DNA of 64,000 nucleotides from Hofstenia miamia (GCA_004352715.1 SCFE01000022.1:68986-132985), one strand, 5' to 3'; shown: positions 21,687 through 33,879, numbered from the stretch's first letter. Notes: generated by a model not told the origin, from the letters alone. A program made the numbers and translations.

Positions 21687-21870
21687 CTTGAAGTCTACAA
21701 TGTTCCTGATGACGACGATGAAGAATGTCCTTACCTTGCGCCTGTCGAATCAAATGAGTATCGAGATATGAGCATGAGCAGTGATGTGAGTGCTTAAATT
21801 ATAGGTTGTGTATAAACCTTTTTTAGATATCCAGACATTCTTGGTTTTATAAGAAATCAAGTATTTCGGC
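18800..21870 (+). repeat. Inverted duplication, plus-strand arm
   Basis: About 3.1 kb of intron, Y-x-x-P exon and start of the SH2 domain that recur in reverse complement at about 58.79-61.91 kb. Identity is patchy with many small indels, so the duplication is old. Matching runs are spread along the whole interval and keep their order. Confidence 0.75.
21687..21785 (+). CDS. SLP-76/BLNK-like adaptor, Y-x-x-P exon
   Basis: A 99-base, phase-0 exon (33 codons) bounded by TTTTAG and GTGAGT. It encodes LEVYNVPDDDDEECPYLAP and a Ser/Met-rich end, adding two tyrosines with the Y-x-x-P pattern (YNVP, YLAP) in an acidic context. That resembles the closely spaced tyrosine sites of BLNK just before its SH2 domain. 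The next intron is only 41 bases. Three diverged copies of this exon occur on the minus strand at 58863-58943, 61986-62078 and 62297-62377. Confidence 0.75.
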
Positions 21871-21898
21871 TGAAGAAATCGTAAAACGAAAAAAGCTG
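21827..21898 (+). CDS. SLP-76/BLNK-like adaptor, SH2 domain exon 1
   Basis: A 72-base, phase-0 exon between TTTTTTAG and GTATGT. It encodes ISRHSWFYKKSSISAEEIV, matching the W-(Y/F)-Y...A-E-E start of SH2 domains (beta A and alpha A). The usual alpha-A Arg is not evident. It joins in frame to the exon at 22815, whose first residues complete the G-x-F-L-I-R strand. Confidence 0.8.
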
Positions 21899-22039
21899 GT
21901 ATGTTTATATTGACGTCTTTATAACATTGTTGATAATGTCTTAAGAATATTCAAACTATGATATTGTATCTGTAGTTGCTTATTGGAAAAGCTCTTGTGT
22001 TAGCCCCAAGCTTCTTGTGATTTGTTGAAATCTGTTCAT

Positions 22040-22290
22040 TATTTATAAACTAATTAAGACTTCCAAAATCTGAAAACACGGCAGGGTCTAAGTGTCCCCT
22101 CTTTAATTTTCACCCTCAAATTACACTCACTTGACACCATTCAGTAGTGTGCACTTCTTTCTTTNATTTATAAACTAATTAAGACTTCCAAAATCTGAAA
22201 ACACAGCAGGGTCTAAGTGTCCCCTCGTTAATTTTCACCCTCAAATTACACTCACTTGACACCATTCAGTAGTGTGCACTTCTTTCTTTA
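22040..22290 (+). repeat. Tandem duplicate of about 126 bases across a single n
   Basis: The 125 bases before the n at 22165 are repeated after it with a couple of substitutions. It lies in the intron between SH2 exons 1 and 2. This is most simply an unmerged contig overlap. Confidence 0.8.
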
Positions 22291-22814
22291 AGCACAGGGC
22301 TCCAATGAGCTTTTGAAGTAATACTTTCACATAGATAGTTAAATACTTCATCCGGCACATGGGAGAGTTTCGTAGAACAACCAATTAGATTATGCTGCGA
22401 TGAGATGAAGGCTGACAATATAATTGGTTTGTTTATATTGGGCTGAACAATATAGTTCGCTCAGATAATGTTTCGACTATTTTCAAAAGATGCTTTGGAT
22501 AGCTTTACGAAAAGAGAAGGTTTTAATTAACATATCAAAAATTCAATTGCATAAACTTTAAAAATCGATATAGATTCAATTTGAAAAATTTAAATTACAC
22601 CACTTTGGATTAGTTGAGCTTTGAAGTTCTTTTCTGAAATAATGTCGAAAAATATAAAATTTAATGTTAAAACAAAATGACTTTGGACGTTCTACATGTC
22701 GCATGTTATGTACAAATTTTGTTATTTATTTTCAACATAACTTTCTCTGATGAAACTTGCGTTTCAATGATTCCCTCAACGTATCTATCAAGATTTAAAT
22801 CTTCAAATGTTTAG

Positions 22815-22961
22815 ATTGGTGGGTTTCTTATTCGCCCCAGCTCAAACCCCAGATCCCATCCATATGCATTGTGCTTGTGGGTTGCCAAAGTCATTTCCTT
22901 AAAAATTCGTTTTCGTGAAGATCATCGGTATGCTTTGGGTAATTACAAAGTGGATGAAAAG
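22815..22961 (+). CDS. SLP-76/BLNK-like adaptor, SH2 domain exon 2
   Basis: A 147-base, phase-0 exon bounded by TTTAG and GTAGTT. It encodes GGFLIRPSSNPRSHPYALCL and then KIRFREDHRYALGNYK. The FLIR strand carries the invariant Arg that binds phosphotyrosine; the S-x-x-P-Y-x-L spacing after it and the V/K-I-x-F...Y-A-L-G segment are those of the SLP-76/BLNK/CLNK SH2 subgroup as I know it. The match is strong enough to fix the reading frame and strand of the whole gene. Confidence 0.9.
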
Positions 22962-24890
22962 GTAGTTTTATTTGATTTTTTGAAACTGAATTTATTGCAA
23001 ATTTTTTTAAGTATACCATTTTATTTATATATTTTTCAACTGCATGTGTTTTTACCAACACTCTAACATATTTTGACCAAGTTCAAGTAAATCTTTGGGT
23101 TCAGTTCTTGGTGTTTGTAAAACAACAATACCAGCCCAGGACCATTTAAAATAAAAATACCCTGATCCACATCCAAATGAAACTGAAAAATGCCGACAAT
23201 ATAAAAATGAAAAATAGCGGCCTTAGTGAAACCAAGCCCCAACTTCAGCCCAGATCCAACTCATTGCTACTTTGCTTGATTTATATTAGAAAAACATGAT
23301 TCATAATTTCATTATTCATTATTATTATTAAAAATAATTTTAGTTGGATACTAAGAATTCTTTTAAATTAAAAAAAGCAATTTATGTTTATCAATATTCA
23401 AATTTAATACAACTTTTAATAATTTGATAATCTTTCAGTTTGTTTTCAACAGCTATTGTAAAAAATCAATTTTTTATCTTGTAGCCAAATGTACTTCACA
23501 TTTGTTTTAAATTTCTTCTTCTCATCAAAGAAATATTTTGAAAAAAGTGGTCATATTTTCAATATTTTGCAGTATAGTTACAATGGACACACCAAACATT
23601 AGCACTTCAGTGTGAAAAGTAATATAATTTGAAAGATTATTTGCTTTCTGGGAAATTTAAATATGAATAAATTTGAACGTTTTAGCGGCTTACAAATGGC
23701 AATCTGTTTTTAATTAATTCTTTCCTAGAACAAGAAAACATTAAAAATCTAGATGTGATTTTTTTATTTTATTTAACTTTATCAGAAACGTATACTAGCA
23801 GTTACAACTGTTTAAATAAACTATACACATTTGGTTTTACTTATAACTTACTTTGGTTTTAACCGAGTTTCTATGCTTATTGAAAATTGGTTAAAATATT
23901 AGATCTGTTTTAATCTAAACTTCAATTTATATTTTCTAATTTGCAATGGCTTCTGTAATATTCTTTTAAGCGCACAAAACTCAATAAATAATAAAGATTT
24001 ATAAAATCTGAAATAAACACTGGATAGAAAATCTTCATTCTTTCATATTCATTCTTAACCCTTTCCATACCAGCCATGCTTAAATCCTTTGGAATTGGGG
24101 ATTTTTCTCAGATATTGTACTTTTAGATAGCATTTTATAAAAATTTCATGTGTAATTAGACGTTTGAAGTGTTATCTTATGGTATTTCGTGTGGTCTCCA
24201 TTTTTATAAACTGTTTGTAAAATGTCAAAAACTTGAAATTTTTCAATCACACAACGAATGTAAGGCGGTCAAATTTAGGTTGAAGTCAGTGATGCACAAG
24301 AATAAAATATGTACATTGAGAGACGTACTTAAGGAATTATCAAAAAATGTGAAAAAATTGGACGTAATAAAAATGGGAAACAACAGTAAAAGCAATGCTG
24401 AAACAGCAAAGCATTAGAAATACCAAAGATTTAAAGGATCAATAAATGAAATTGGGATGAAATCAAAAAGAATCATAAGTCATACATTTAAAGATATGAG
24501 CCTCATTTGAGGACCTTGGTAGAAAATGGGTTAATGCATGCACCTGTCTTAAACCCCCCGGGCCCCTATGAAGGGGAATTGGGTTGTCTCTTGAAAGGCT
24601 TTAGATTACCTGATTATCAGATTTTCCATTTAAAAAATTTAGTATCATGTACTTGAAACACAGGGACAAAGTTTCACAATAAGAGAGAACCACACTTACG
24701 CATAGATATGCACAAATCTCGGATTCTCCAAATTTTTTATAGGCTCAAAACGGTTTGTGCATTTAAGGGTACAATAGGCAATTTAGTGTTAAACACAAAT
24801 GCACAGCAAAATTTAGACTAATTTAATTTTTCATTGAAAAAAGTCACACATTTTCATTTTTGAATTTTCATTTATTTGCGGTTGTTTTAG
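22962..24890 (+). other. Intron between SH2 exons 2 and 3
   Basis: 1.9 kb of AT-rich sequence. A Lys-rich open frame at 24169-24417 (82 residues) has no recognised domain and is probably a relic or chance. Nothing else seen. Confidence 0.6.
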
Positions 24891-24986
24891 TCGTTTGCCT
24901 CACTAGAAGAACTCGTCTCATTTCATGAAAAAAACAGCATCGAAATCGAGGGAGGAAACAAAGTTAAGCTTCAGAAAATTGTATAA
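24891..24986 (+). CDS. SLP-76/BLNK-like adaptor, SH2 domain exon 3 and C-terminus
   Basis: The final coding exon: after GTTGTTTTAG, 31 codons and TAA at 24984-24986. It encodes FASLEELVSFHEKNSIEI followed by a short basic tail. This is the F-x-S-L-x-E-L-V...H alpha-B region that closes SH2 domains. The protein therefore ends with its SH2 domain, as SLP-76, BLNK and CLNK do. An AATAAA at 25027-25032 follows 40 bases after the stop. Confidence 0.88.
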   Translation, partial: SFASLEELVSFHEKNSIEIEGGNKVKLQKIV

Positions 24987-25026
24987 ATGTTTGATTGTAA
25001 ATATACACTTGTTTTTATTAACCTGA

Positions 25027-25032
25027 AATAAA
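25027..25032 (+). promoter_or_regulatory. Candidate polyadenylation signal of the adaptor gene
   Basis: AATAAA 40 bases downstream of the adaptor stop codon, in a suitable place for a very short 3' UTR. AATAAA is frequent by chance in DNA this AT-rich, so support is modest. Confidence 0.4.
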
Positions 25033-26968
25033 TTTTATTGCTTTTTAATTCAGAAGTCATACTGTAACCTGATTTTTGGAAGCTTGGTATGGCACGCCTT
25101 TTCTAAAATATCTAATTCTAGTAACAAATCAGAGGAATACAAGTGTAATTGTTGTATTTTGTTTGACAAACTTACTATAAATGTTGGAAAAAACAACTTT
25201 GTTGAAAAATATATCTTTTATGCCAGATTCCTAAAACACAAGTATTCACTTTGTTTTTATATAAACATAATATGATCTGCTCCTATTAATGTGATGTCTT
25301 AAAAATAACACTAAAATATTCATATTTACTAGAAGTAACCAGTGAAAAACAAAAAACTTTATTTTTGAAAAAGTTTTGATATAAGGTTTACTTATTCTAA
25401 TTAAATGTATGGAAATTTAAATCAAGGTAACTAATATATTAGAAAACGCTTACTGCATAGAAAAATAATGAAATAATTAGAACGTAAACTATAAATTTAG
25501 AAATGTTAAATTACATGCAGTAAATTATTCATTATGTACTAATATGCCTCGCCACAGCTCGACAAAAATCACAAAACATAATATCTAATATATCTGTAAG
25601 TAATGATTTGAAATTCTTCAAAAAGACAAACAGGGATTCTATCGCATAAAGGCGGGATTGAAAATACGAATATTGTTGCATTTTTAAAATTCCTGCAATT
25701 CACTTTCTGTGCATATCTATTTCTAAGATAAATTTGTGTTATTAAACAGGAACTAGCATTTAATATATTATGAACAGAAAATTGTATAAATAATTGTGAG
25801 TTTTACAACGCTTGCATATTCCATAGATTATTGGGCCAAGGCACGGCATGGTTAAGTAAAGCACAGCATCAGAGTTGCAATTAGGCCGATATTTTGGGCC
25901 CATTTCAAAAAACCCATTATTCGGCCAAATTATTTTTCTTTTACTTAGTTTTTACCGCGTAGAGGCACATAAACACTACAGTGTGAATTTGATTTGACAA
26001 TTTTCATATTGCCTTGATCACTATCTGCATAGTTGCATATCCGCTTGTGTTCGACAACAATGCTAATTCAATTGTTTAAATTCAAATTGCATTGTTAACT
26101 TTAATATAATAAAAGTGTCATTCAGAGCCATAGGCATTGAGTAGACGTGCGACCTTTCTATAAATGATTTAATTTGGCTACCCTATAGCATTGAATGTGC
26201 ATTTTCATAAATGTCACCAATGAAGACAATAAAAATTTTCAAATTGTTTTAAATTTGTGCATAGATTAAACTTAAAGTGCTCAGAGATTTTCTTAACTTT
26301 TTGTTAGTTTCTTCATTGTTAAACGCTTTCATCTCACAAAGTCTCTAAAATCTAAGCGCACAATGTAAATGAGGTGGGTCTCCTTTTTTTATAAAACAAA
26401 CTGCTTATATTTTAATATTATGCTTAGACTTATATGGAAAACATATAAAAATGTTGCCATGTATAGTATTGTAATGGTAAGTGAGATAATGACGATTGGT
26501 GGCGTAACTGATCACGATTTATCAATATGTTCAATCTCGAGATATTTTATTATTAACTGGCCATGGCAAAANNNNNNGAGATATTTTATTATTAACTGGG
26601 CATGGCAAAACTTAACTGCCAATTTCGCTATGAAATCGATTATTGTAATTATCCGTTTGCATCTAAATAAACTTCTTTTATCCAAACATTTCATAAAAAT
26701 GAATTCTATTTGAAGATGAAATTTGTGTTTTTTTAATTTGTATATATATTTCTACACTTTCTACAAAACTGCTGGAGTTTCACTAAAATAATTTTGACAA
26801 GTTTTTACACGAATTTTATTTAAAATGTTAATTTATTTCACTACAACCCTTTATGTAATGTTTTAAGGAAAAAATATTGGTATTTATAGCCACTGCAGTA
26901 ATAAATACTATTTTTTGAAGCAACCCCCTCTTAAAAAATTGCAACCCTCTGCTGAGTACTATGCCCTC

Positions 26969-27060
26969 CCAAGTAACATGCATTATTGGTTTACCAATGG
27001 GCCATTATTGGTATCATTGGCCAATATTGGCCACTGATATGCCAATGGAATACCAATCAA
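26969..27060. repeat. Short TTGGC/CCAAT word-repeat patch
   Basis: About 90 bases made of iterated CCAAT/ATTGG words (CCATTATTGG, CCAATATTGGCC, ATGCCAATGG), partly self-complementary. A larger patch of the same style at 44340-44580 shares its outer GTA.CA.GC and inner GGGCCATTATTGG segments in inverted orientation, so both probably belong to one repeat family. Confidence 0.55.
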
Positions 27061-30000
27061 TTCTTAACACGTCATAATTATTATTTTTATTGATTCTTAT
27101 AAATTTGATTTATTATTTTAAATATTTGCAATCAAATATAGTAATCTAGCTTAATTTGCATATAGTTTAAATAGATATGTGGCGGCATGGCACAGATTTT
27201 CCCAAAAGATGACTTTTCAAGTACGTAGAATTCAGTTTTGTGGTAGTTGTATATTATAATCAAAAGTTTTTTCGGCATTGCCTGAAAATATTCAATTCTG
27301 GACTAATGCCGGAAATTGTCAGCATCTTCCAAAATAAATTTTAATTCACAAATTGGTTTTTAGTAAGTACAATAAACATTTGAACTTGAGCTGGTATGTT
27401 CTGGCACATATAATCACAAGACCACTAAAACATTAACATAAAAATGGCGAAAAATTACATTCATGCTGAATACCAGAAAATAATGCCAGTTTCAGTGCAA
27501 AAATTAAATAAAAGATGTCAATTTTCAGATGTTTTCAAATCACAAAAAGAAGAAATGTCTGAGCTTTAGCATAAATAGTGATAACGGAACAAAAGGCACG
27601 CCCACTTTATTTACCTACCAACTTGTTTATGAAAACTAAATAGCTGGCAAAACAAGGTTTATGAAAACACTCTATTTTGAGTTTATAGAAATATTGAAAT
27701 GAACTAAGCAAGAATGAAATAAACAAAGTTTATCTGACAAATTCACAATGTCAATGCACAACCCTCTTAGCATCAACTGAGAATAGTAAGCGTCACATTT
27801 TGTTGCTATTACAAAAAATTATTTAAAAACAAAATATTCTTTGGAATGCAGCATTTTATTGTTTCTAATAAAGTTATACATTTGTTGTCAAAATACAAGT
27901 TTCATATTCATACCATACTTTAAAAAATGACAATTGTGTAAGCTCAAATATTGTAATTGTTTTATTTTATTACAATTTAAATGAAATGTGATCTTTTGAA
28001 ATTTATTAAATATTTGTAAATCAACTTGATTAATTTAATGCATTGGCAATTGCATATACTGTAAATATTTATAGATAAGAAAAAGAAACAAACATTGAAA
28101 TATCAATAATAAAAATAGCACCAAAATATAAAGGTCATAACAAGTCTCTAAAATAATCCAATATTGATGATAATCAAACATGATTTCAAAAGATTGTATA
28201 GTTAACCATAGCATTGTAGGACTTGACAGTCGAGTACAAATAGCATATTGCTGGATCGTTTAGATGATTCATGCCACACTGAAAGCACTGTCGAAGAAAA
28301 ATATTCTTTGCAATTGAAGTGATTCTTCAAAAATATTTACTGATTATAACAATGTCTGTGTTGTTTTAAACAAAGATGATTCATAGCATGCCTATCGTTT
28401 TATGAATGAAACATGAGGCACAACGCAATTATTGTTTTCTTCGCCTGTAAACTTCTAAATATATTTGTAATTGTACCAGAAAATTAGATAATGTCCCAAC
28501 ATGATATAAAAGAAAATTTAAAAATTTAAACTTTAAATATAAATAAATATAAAATAAATAGAGAAATATTTAGGGAAAATATTAAGAAAATATCACCTAT
28601 AATAAATAAAAAATAGTTACATTTGAAAGTAAAGATCCTATTACACAAGTCATTTGCGCTGTTAATGATGACAAAAACTATGTTTAATAATTTAATATTA
28701 CATATTAAAATGTATATTAAAAAATAGTGAAATACGAAAAGTATTTTTAGTCTTCTAAAAATGAATGTTGAAGTGCATCAAAATGATTATGCATGTGAAC
28801 AATGTTAAACAAAATATATTTTGCAAATAATTTGTCAATCAATTATCAAGCTCTCCAATCACAATTATATCCATTATTGCAATTTTTTTCCTGAACAGTA
28901 ATTACTTTTCCATCAATAACTGTTTTTATTAATTGCAATATTTTTATTTATTTAAACTATCTAGTATTATCACAAAAAACAAATATTTTTCAGGCTTGCA
29001 ATAATATGAAAACTTCTTTGCAAACAAACCAATTACAAATGGTCTTTACACACTTCCATGTATAGCTATCAATTATAATGTAGAGATCCCATAAATATTA
29101 GTCAAGCTTTTTTCCAAAAAGACGTTTTAACGGTGCGTTGATTTTTGGGGTATGTCATACCCCACCCAACATTGAATGTGCTATTGCTCACGTTAATGCT
29201 AAGCTATTTTGTGATTTTTACTATTATTTAATAAGCAGTTTCTTAAATGTTTTCACTCAATAGTTTTAATTTGCAAAATGATTACACAGCAATTGTCTTC
29301 TAGTGATCATTGGGGTATGTGATACGCCACATAGATCTTTATTGAATTTTTCAACTTATATATTCCTCAATCTTTCCTATACCAGTTTTTTCGAATATGT
29401 AAGGCAAAAATTCATTATAATTTACTGCTTAAGCATGTCGTGGTAAAAGATATTGTGTAGTTAGATATACAAATGTGTTGATTACTCAAGCAATATTAGA
29501 GGGAATTGATGAGATGATAATATTCACAAATTTCCAGAATACAATGATTCGAAGTTAATGGCAGTTGAAGAGTCTGATAACATCAATGAAGATGACATTA
29601 TAATTCTGGATTCTGGTCTGCTAGAAAATATAGCTATTAAGATGAAACATCTAACAATGATCAATAGAATGAATTTTGCATGGCAGCATTCTTGGACCTG
29701 TTCTAGGAATAAATCAATTGAATGAGAGTGAGGTTTTTCCCTTCCTGTAGAATTGCTTTCAAGAAATTCATTAGCATTGTAATGATTTTGGAAGAGGAAA
29801 AGTTATTACATTATATTGAGAACATAATGAAGTGGCAAATAATTATTTTATCTGAACAGGAAAATTTTACTCAAGTCCCTCTATGTACTGGATTTTTGAA
29901 AAAGTCATACTACCTAGAGGGTGGTTTTTGGTTGTTTTGTATGGAGAGTTTCTTTTATATTATTTTGAAAAAAAAAAATTTTATATTGAATTTAATAAAT

Positions 30001-30145
30001 AAACAAACAATAAACTTACTTTCTATTCAATTACATTGTGGATGACAAACAAAGATATTATTTTCGTATTGATTTATATTCAAGTAATAATTTTTTTATA
30101 GAAAACTAAGATTGAGTTTGGTCTATCCAGTACATTGACACCGAG

Positions 30146-30146
<1 letters not shown>

Positions 30147-30187
<41 letters not shown>
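30147..30187. repeat. (AT)n microsatellite
   Basis: About 41 bases of uninterrupted AT. A similar tract lies at 30666-30706. Confidence 0.95.
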
Positions 30188-30192
<5 letters not shown>

Positions 30193-30663
30193 TTCAGCGA
30201 TGGCCTATCTTAGAATGCATGTTATCGATTCAATAATCTTTACCATAACATTTGTAATTGTAAATACAATCCAGGAGTAGACTATATAGATCAAATTACA
30301 AACTTGCATATTCTCCACTATGAGAATGCTGCATAATAAACTTAAAAATGCAAGGTGGATATACCAGCATAGCCTGTTAACAAACGAGAAATCTGCCATA
30401 AAGTTCCTCAAATTTGAAAATAGGTAAATCAAAAAAAGTTATTTTCTGCAATATGATAATGAACATTTCAAAATATACACACATATATTTGTATACAAAA
30501 AATCTGATGTTAAAACACAAGAATAGACCTTTTGGATTTTGACACTTAGGAATTGAATATAATTTTCTTTCTAACTTGAATATTAATATAGATGCATAAA
30601 TGTATTTTAAGGATCCTTGAAAGTTAAGAAGCAATCCGGTTAAATATATTGGAACGCACAGCA

Positions 30664-30665
<2 letters not shown>

Positions 30666-30706
<41 letters not shown>
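30666..30706. repeat. (AT)n microsatellite
   Basis: About 41 bases of uninterrupted AT, 0.5 kb from the previous tract. Confidence 0.95.
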
Positions 30707-30710
<4 letters not shown>

Positions 30711-31189
30711 ACAATCTTGAAAGAAAAAGGAAGGAGACCACAAACAAGAAGAAAGCCTTAAGAACTAGCAACCTCATAAAAGGTAAGTATTATCAATCAA
30801 AACAAAAAGAGATCTAAAACAGTTCTATTAAAATTTCGTGCAGACAAGTAAGACGTGTCTCTATTTTAATAAATTCCTAAATAAAGGAAAGCTAATCCAT
30901 TTAGATACTCCAATGTTGTGGAAATTGAAAAGGAATTATGCATTGCAAATCAATTTTCAAAACGTTTAAGGTTCTACTTGCATAAAAAGGCAAATAAAAT
31001 TAAGTCGGTTGAGGATGTTTTGATTTTAATTTGATTCATGAAAATGAACTTTATAAATTCGTAAATATACTTGATCCAAGCCTCCCAAGTGGTATTCCTA
31101 TTTTTTGTTTTTAGCTTTGCCAATTATGTTAGTCATTTTTTTAAAGTCGCTGACATAAGGCCTATCTTCAAGAAATTCGAGGTGGGCCA

Positions 31190-31940
31190 ATCACCTAGAT
31201 ACTATTGTCATTTCTCTATCACAAATCCGATATCCACGTTTCGACTATATTATAGCCATCGTCAGCTTACAATTGTGGCAAAAAATACTAATTTACAATA
31301 ACCTACACTATAAGTTAATTATATTACAAACACTAAATAATTTTGATTTCATTTTTTCCCAAATTGCTTTGCTTATTTAAAATGTTTTCTTTATTGTGTT
31401 GTTTTATAATTAATGCCTCAGAGATCTTAGTGTGGGTAGTTCTCATGGCTATTTCGAAATTTGTTTTCTTCAATTCATGATGGTGGTTGAATATTTCGGT
31501 TTCTAGGTTGCCGTTCTGACGTTATTTAACTCAAATGCCAAAATGTCGTTTAGTTTCACCAATGTATAGCTTGCTACAGCTATCACAAGTAAATTTGTAG
31601 ACGATGGATGAAACTAAGTATTCTGGGATTCGATCTTAGTTCTTAAATAAATTATTAGTTTGTAAAACCCGGTCTAATTTTGGATGATGTTAATCTTGCA
31701 TTGATAATCTGGATCGTTTTCTTAATAACAAATTGTTTACTTTCAACGTATGGTAATTTCTAATATACAATCTATTTATAATTGTTTGAGTTTTGTTTAT
31801 CTACATCGATTTTATAATTTGAATTTAGCATTTTGATGTTATTTCATTAGCATTATATTAAAGTATCCATTTTCTCGGAATATCACATTCAAGCTCTTTG
31901 TTTTGCCTTGAAGCGAGTTTTTTGGCCAGGCGGAAATTAA
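31190..31940 (-). mobile_element. Penelope-like element, 3' fragment with GIY-YIG domain
   Basis: On the minus strand at about 31610-31550 the frame reads VYKFTCDSCSKLYIGETKR, a clear GIY-YIG endonuclease core with paired cysteines, as found C-terminal to the RT of Penelope-like retroelements. Upstream (31700-31640) DRIPEYLVSS leads into it; frames further up (to about 31930) are broken. Downstream, at 31238-31265, lies a CTGACGA...GAAAC segment that resembles the hammerhead-type motifs reported for this element class. No RT motifs could be read, so this is a truncated relic. Confidence 0.7.
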
Positions 31941-32535
31941 TTATATTATTGTGAATTCACATTTTTCCTATGGCAATTTAAAATGATAATAAAAATTCAT
32001 CCTAGCCCATTTGCAGTTCAATTTCGCATCAATACTTTTTACAATAACGTACAAATAACACTAAATAGTATCCCCATTATTTTTTCATATTTTAATAGCA
32101 TTAGCTGCTGATTGATAACAGCAAGCAAATTCAAAAAGGCAAGACATGATTTCGGACAAAATAATTGAGATTCCCAAGCGACAATTCTGCTAACTACAAA
32201 TTATGTCTTCCAATACATTTTTTTGCATTGTTCAGCAATTTTTAAGATAAAAAAAGCCGGATTATTTTCAACGAACAGTTGAATTTGCTTAAAATATTTT
32301 AGTAGGAGCAAAAATTTTCATTATAGGATAAAGGTAAAAATTCTAGGGTAACAGTTGGAGTAAAAAAAAGCATACATATGTAGTTCGTCTGCACTGGATA
32401 ATTAGATATGTAGTCTTCGGGTATTATTTATAAAATTTATTCAGTTTCGCTTTTACTACAACTATAAAGTTTCTACGAAATGCCTCTTTAGATCAAAAAC
32501 ATATAGAAATTAATAGAATTACTGATTAAAGAAGA

Positions 32536-32733
32536 ATGCAAAGAAATGGTAGAAATAAATGGAATCCGCCGAATATAGTATGTCAAGAATTCCGCGCTTG
32601 CATCAAGCACCCAACGATGGTTTATGTAGCTGGTACTTGCACAAGATATTACAAAGAAGACGGAAGCTGCGAAAAGCAAGATTATAGAGTTACGATCTTT
32701 GGATTTCACTTTGATTTCTTCTACACATCATGA
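32536..32733 (+). CDS. Four-cysteine ORF of unknown family
   Basis: A 65-codon frame with codon use more balanced than the surrounding DNA. It contains WNPPNIVCQEFRAC, then VAGTCTRYYKEDGSCEKQ: four cysteines at regular intervals suggest a small disulfide-bonded domain. No signal peptide is visible in frame, and no splice sites were fixed, so it may be an internal exon or a relic. A hydrophobic 31-residue frame starting at the ATG at 32730 overlaps its end in another frame. Confidence 0.3.
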   Translation: MQRNGRNKWNPPNIVCQEFRACIKHPTMVYVAGTCTRYYKEDGSCEKQDYRVTIFGFHFDFFYTS

Positions 32734-33781
32734 CGGGTTTTACAACAATTATCGCGATATTGCAACCACTAATAATAATAGTGGGTCCGATCACAAGCAA
32801 CACCCAATTTGTAAAATATTCATAAACATAAAAATAGTAAAAATACATATTATCCTAACGGAAGGTACTCTGTACATAATGATTATGCGAATCTAATACA
32901 TGGTCATAATCCACGCAAATCTACTTGCAAAGAAATTTCATTGTCAATTTTCAAGCACCAATAAAGGCTTATTTGCTACATAAACATAATAGCTTGCAAG
33001 ACAGTGCAATGTTTAAAACCAAATTCATTCTGAAGTGGTAAGAGTATGATAGATCCGGCCAGTGGTACATTCAGATTTCGTTACTGGAAAAGCTTTTTAT
33101 CAAAATTAAATCCCAATGATCATTTGTACATCTATCTATATATTATTTCAGAATCAACCATTTCTGTATTCTGCTGTCATCTGCCAAAACACAGTAACTC
33201 ACTAAATTTTCGAAATTAACTTTTTCATGAAAATCTGATGCTTTACAAATTTTACATCACGTCACAATAAAATTTTTTTCAGGTTGCCCCTTAATGTGGT
33301 TTATTTGAGGTTGACAGAACACAGCATCTCCTATTTTGCACTTGAAATAACCAGTAAAAACACAGTAATTATACTTTTTTTCACTGAACTACCTGGTTTT
33401 GCCCGATTACAGTAGTATTGTGCAGGACTGGTTTAAAATTAAATTTCAAGGGGTATATAGAATTTGTAGTTGTGAATTCGTGAGCTCAATTTTTGCTGAT
33501 TTGGATATAGCAGGGTAGGAACTTTTTGCATTTTTACATCAATAATTTCAAAGTGAAGAGAAGACCTAGTTTCCCATACATGGCTAAGAGAGTTCTAACT
33601 GTACAAAATTCTTCATATGCTCTTTTGCTATTTGTACTATTAGTGGTGGTTGATTTTATTAACTTCGACATATTTATATATTTGTACTATTCTGCTGTTA
33701 ATATTGTCTTTTTAATACACACTTTTAATTATTATAAACAGTATGAATGGATACAATAAACTAACAAATGCATTGAAATAG

Positions 33782-33879
33782 GGGGCATCAAGTCCTTCTG
33801 GCTTACCGTGAACCCAGCCAATTTTAAACCTGCATTTGTTCCGAATCCATTTGGTTTATGTTCATATCAAATATATGAG
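33782..33879 (+). CDS. Candidate exon of an unidentified gene
   Basis: A segment bounded by ATAG and GTAAAT that encodes FWLTVNPANFKPAF, then NPFGLCSYQIYE. It ends in phase 0 and joins in frame to 34072-34131 across a 192-base putative intron. The aromatic and Pro/Asn-rich composition looks coding compared with the neighbourhood. The domain is not recognised. Confidence 0.35.

Larger units (their letters stand above)
25033..31035. other. Intergenic AT-rich region
   Basis: About 6 kb without a recognisable gene. It holds a 33-base duplicate around six Ns (26538-26612), a TTGGC/CCAAT word patch (26969-27060), two GGGGTATG-type inverted words (29145-29165 and 29310-29330), an unassigned 107-residue ORF (29722-30045) of poor coding character, and two long (AT)n tracts (30147-30187, 30666-30706). 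Confidence 0.5.

Noticed and set aside
24169-24417. 82-residue Lys-rich ORF in the adaptor intron
   Set aside because: No start context, domain or splice support.
29722-30045. 107-residue ORF as a piggyBac relic
   Set aside because: No DDD motifs or terminal repeats of that family could be read.
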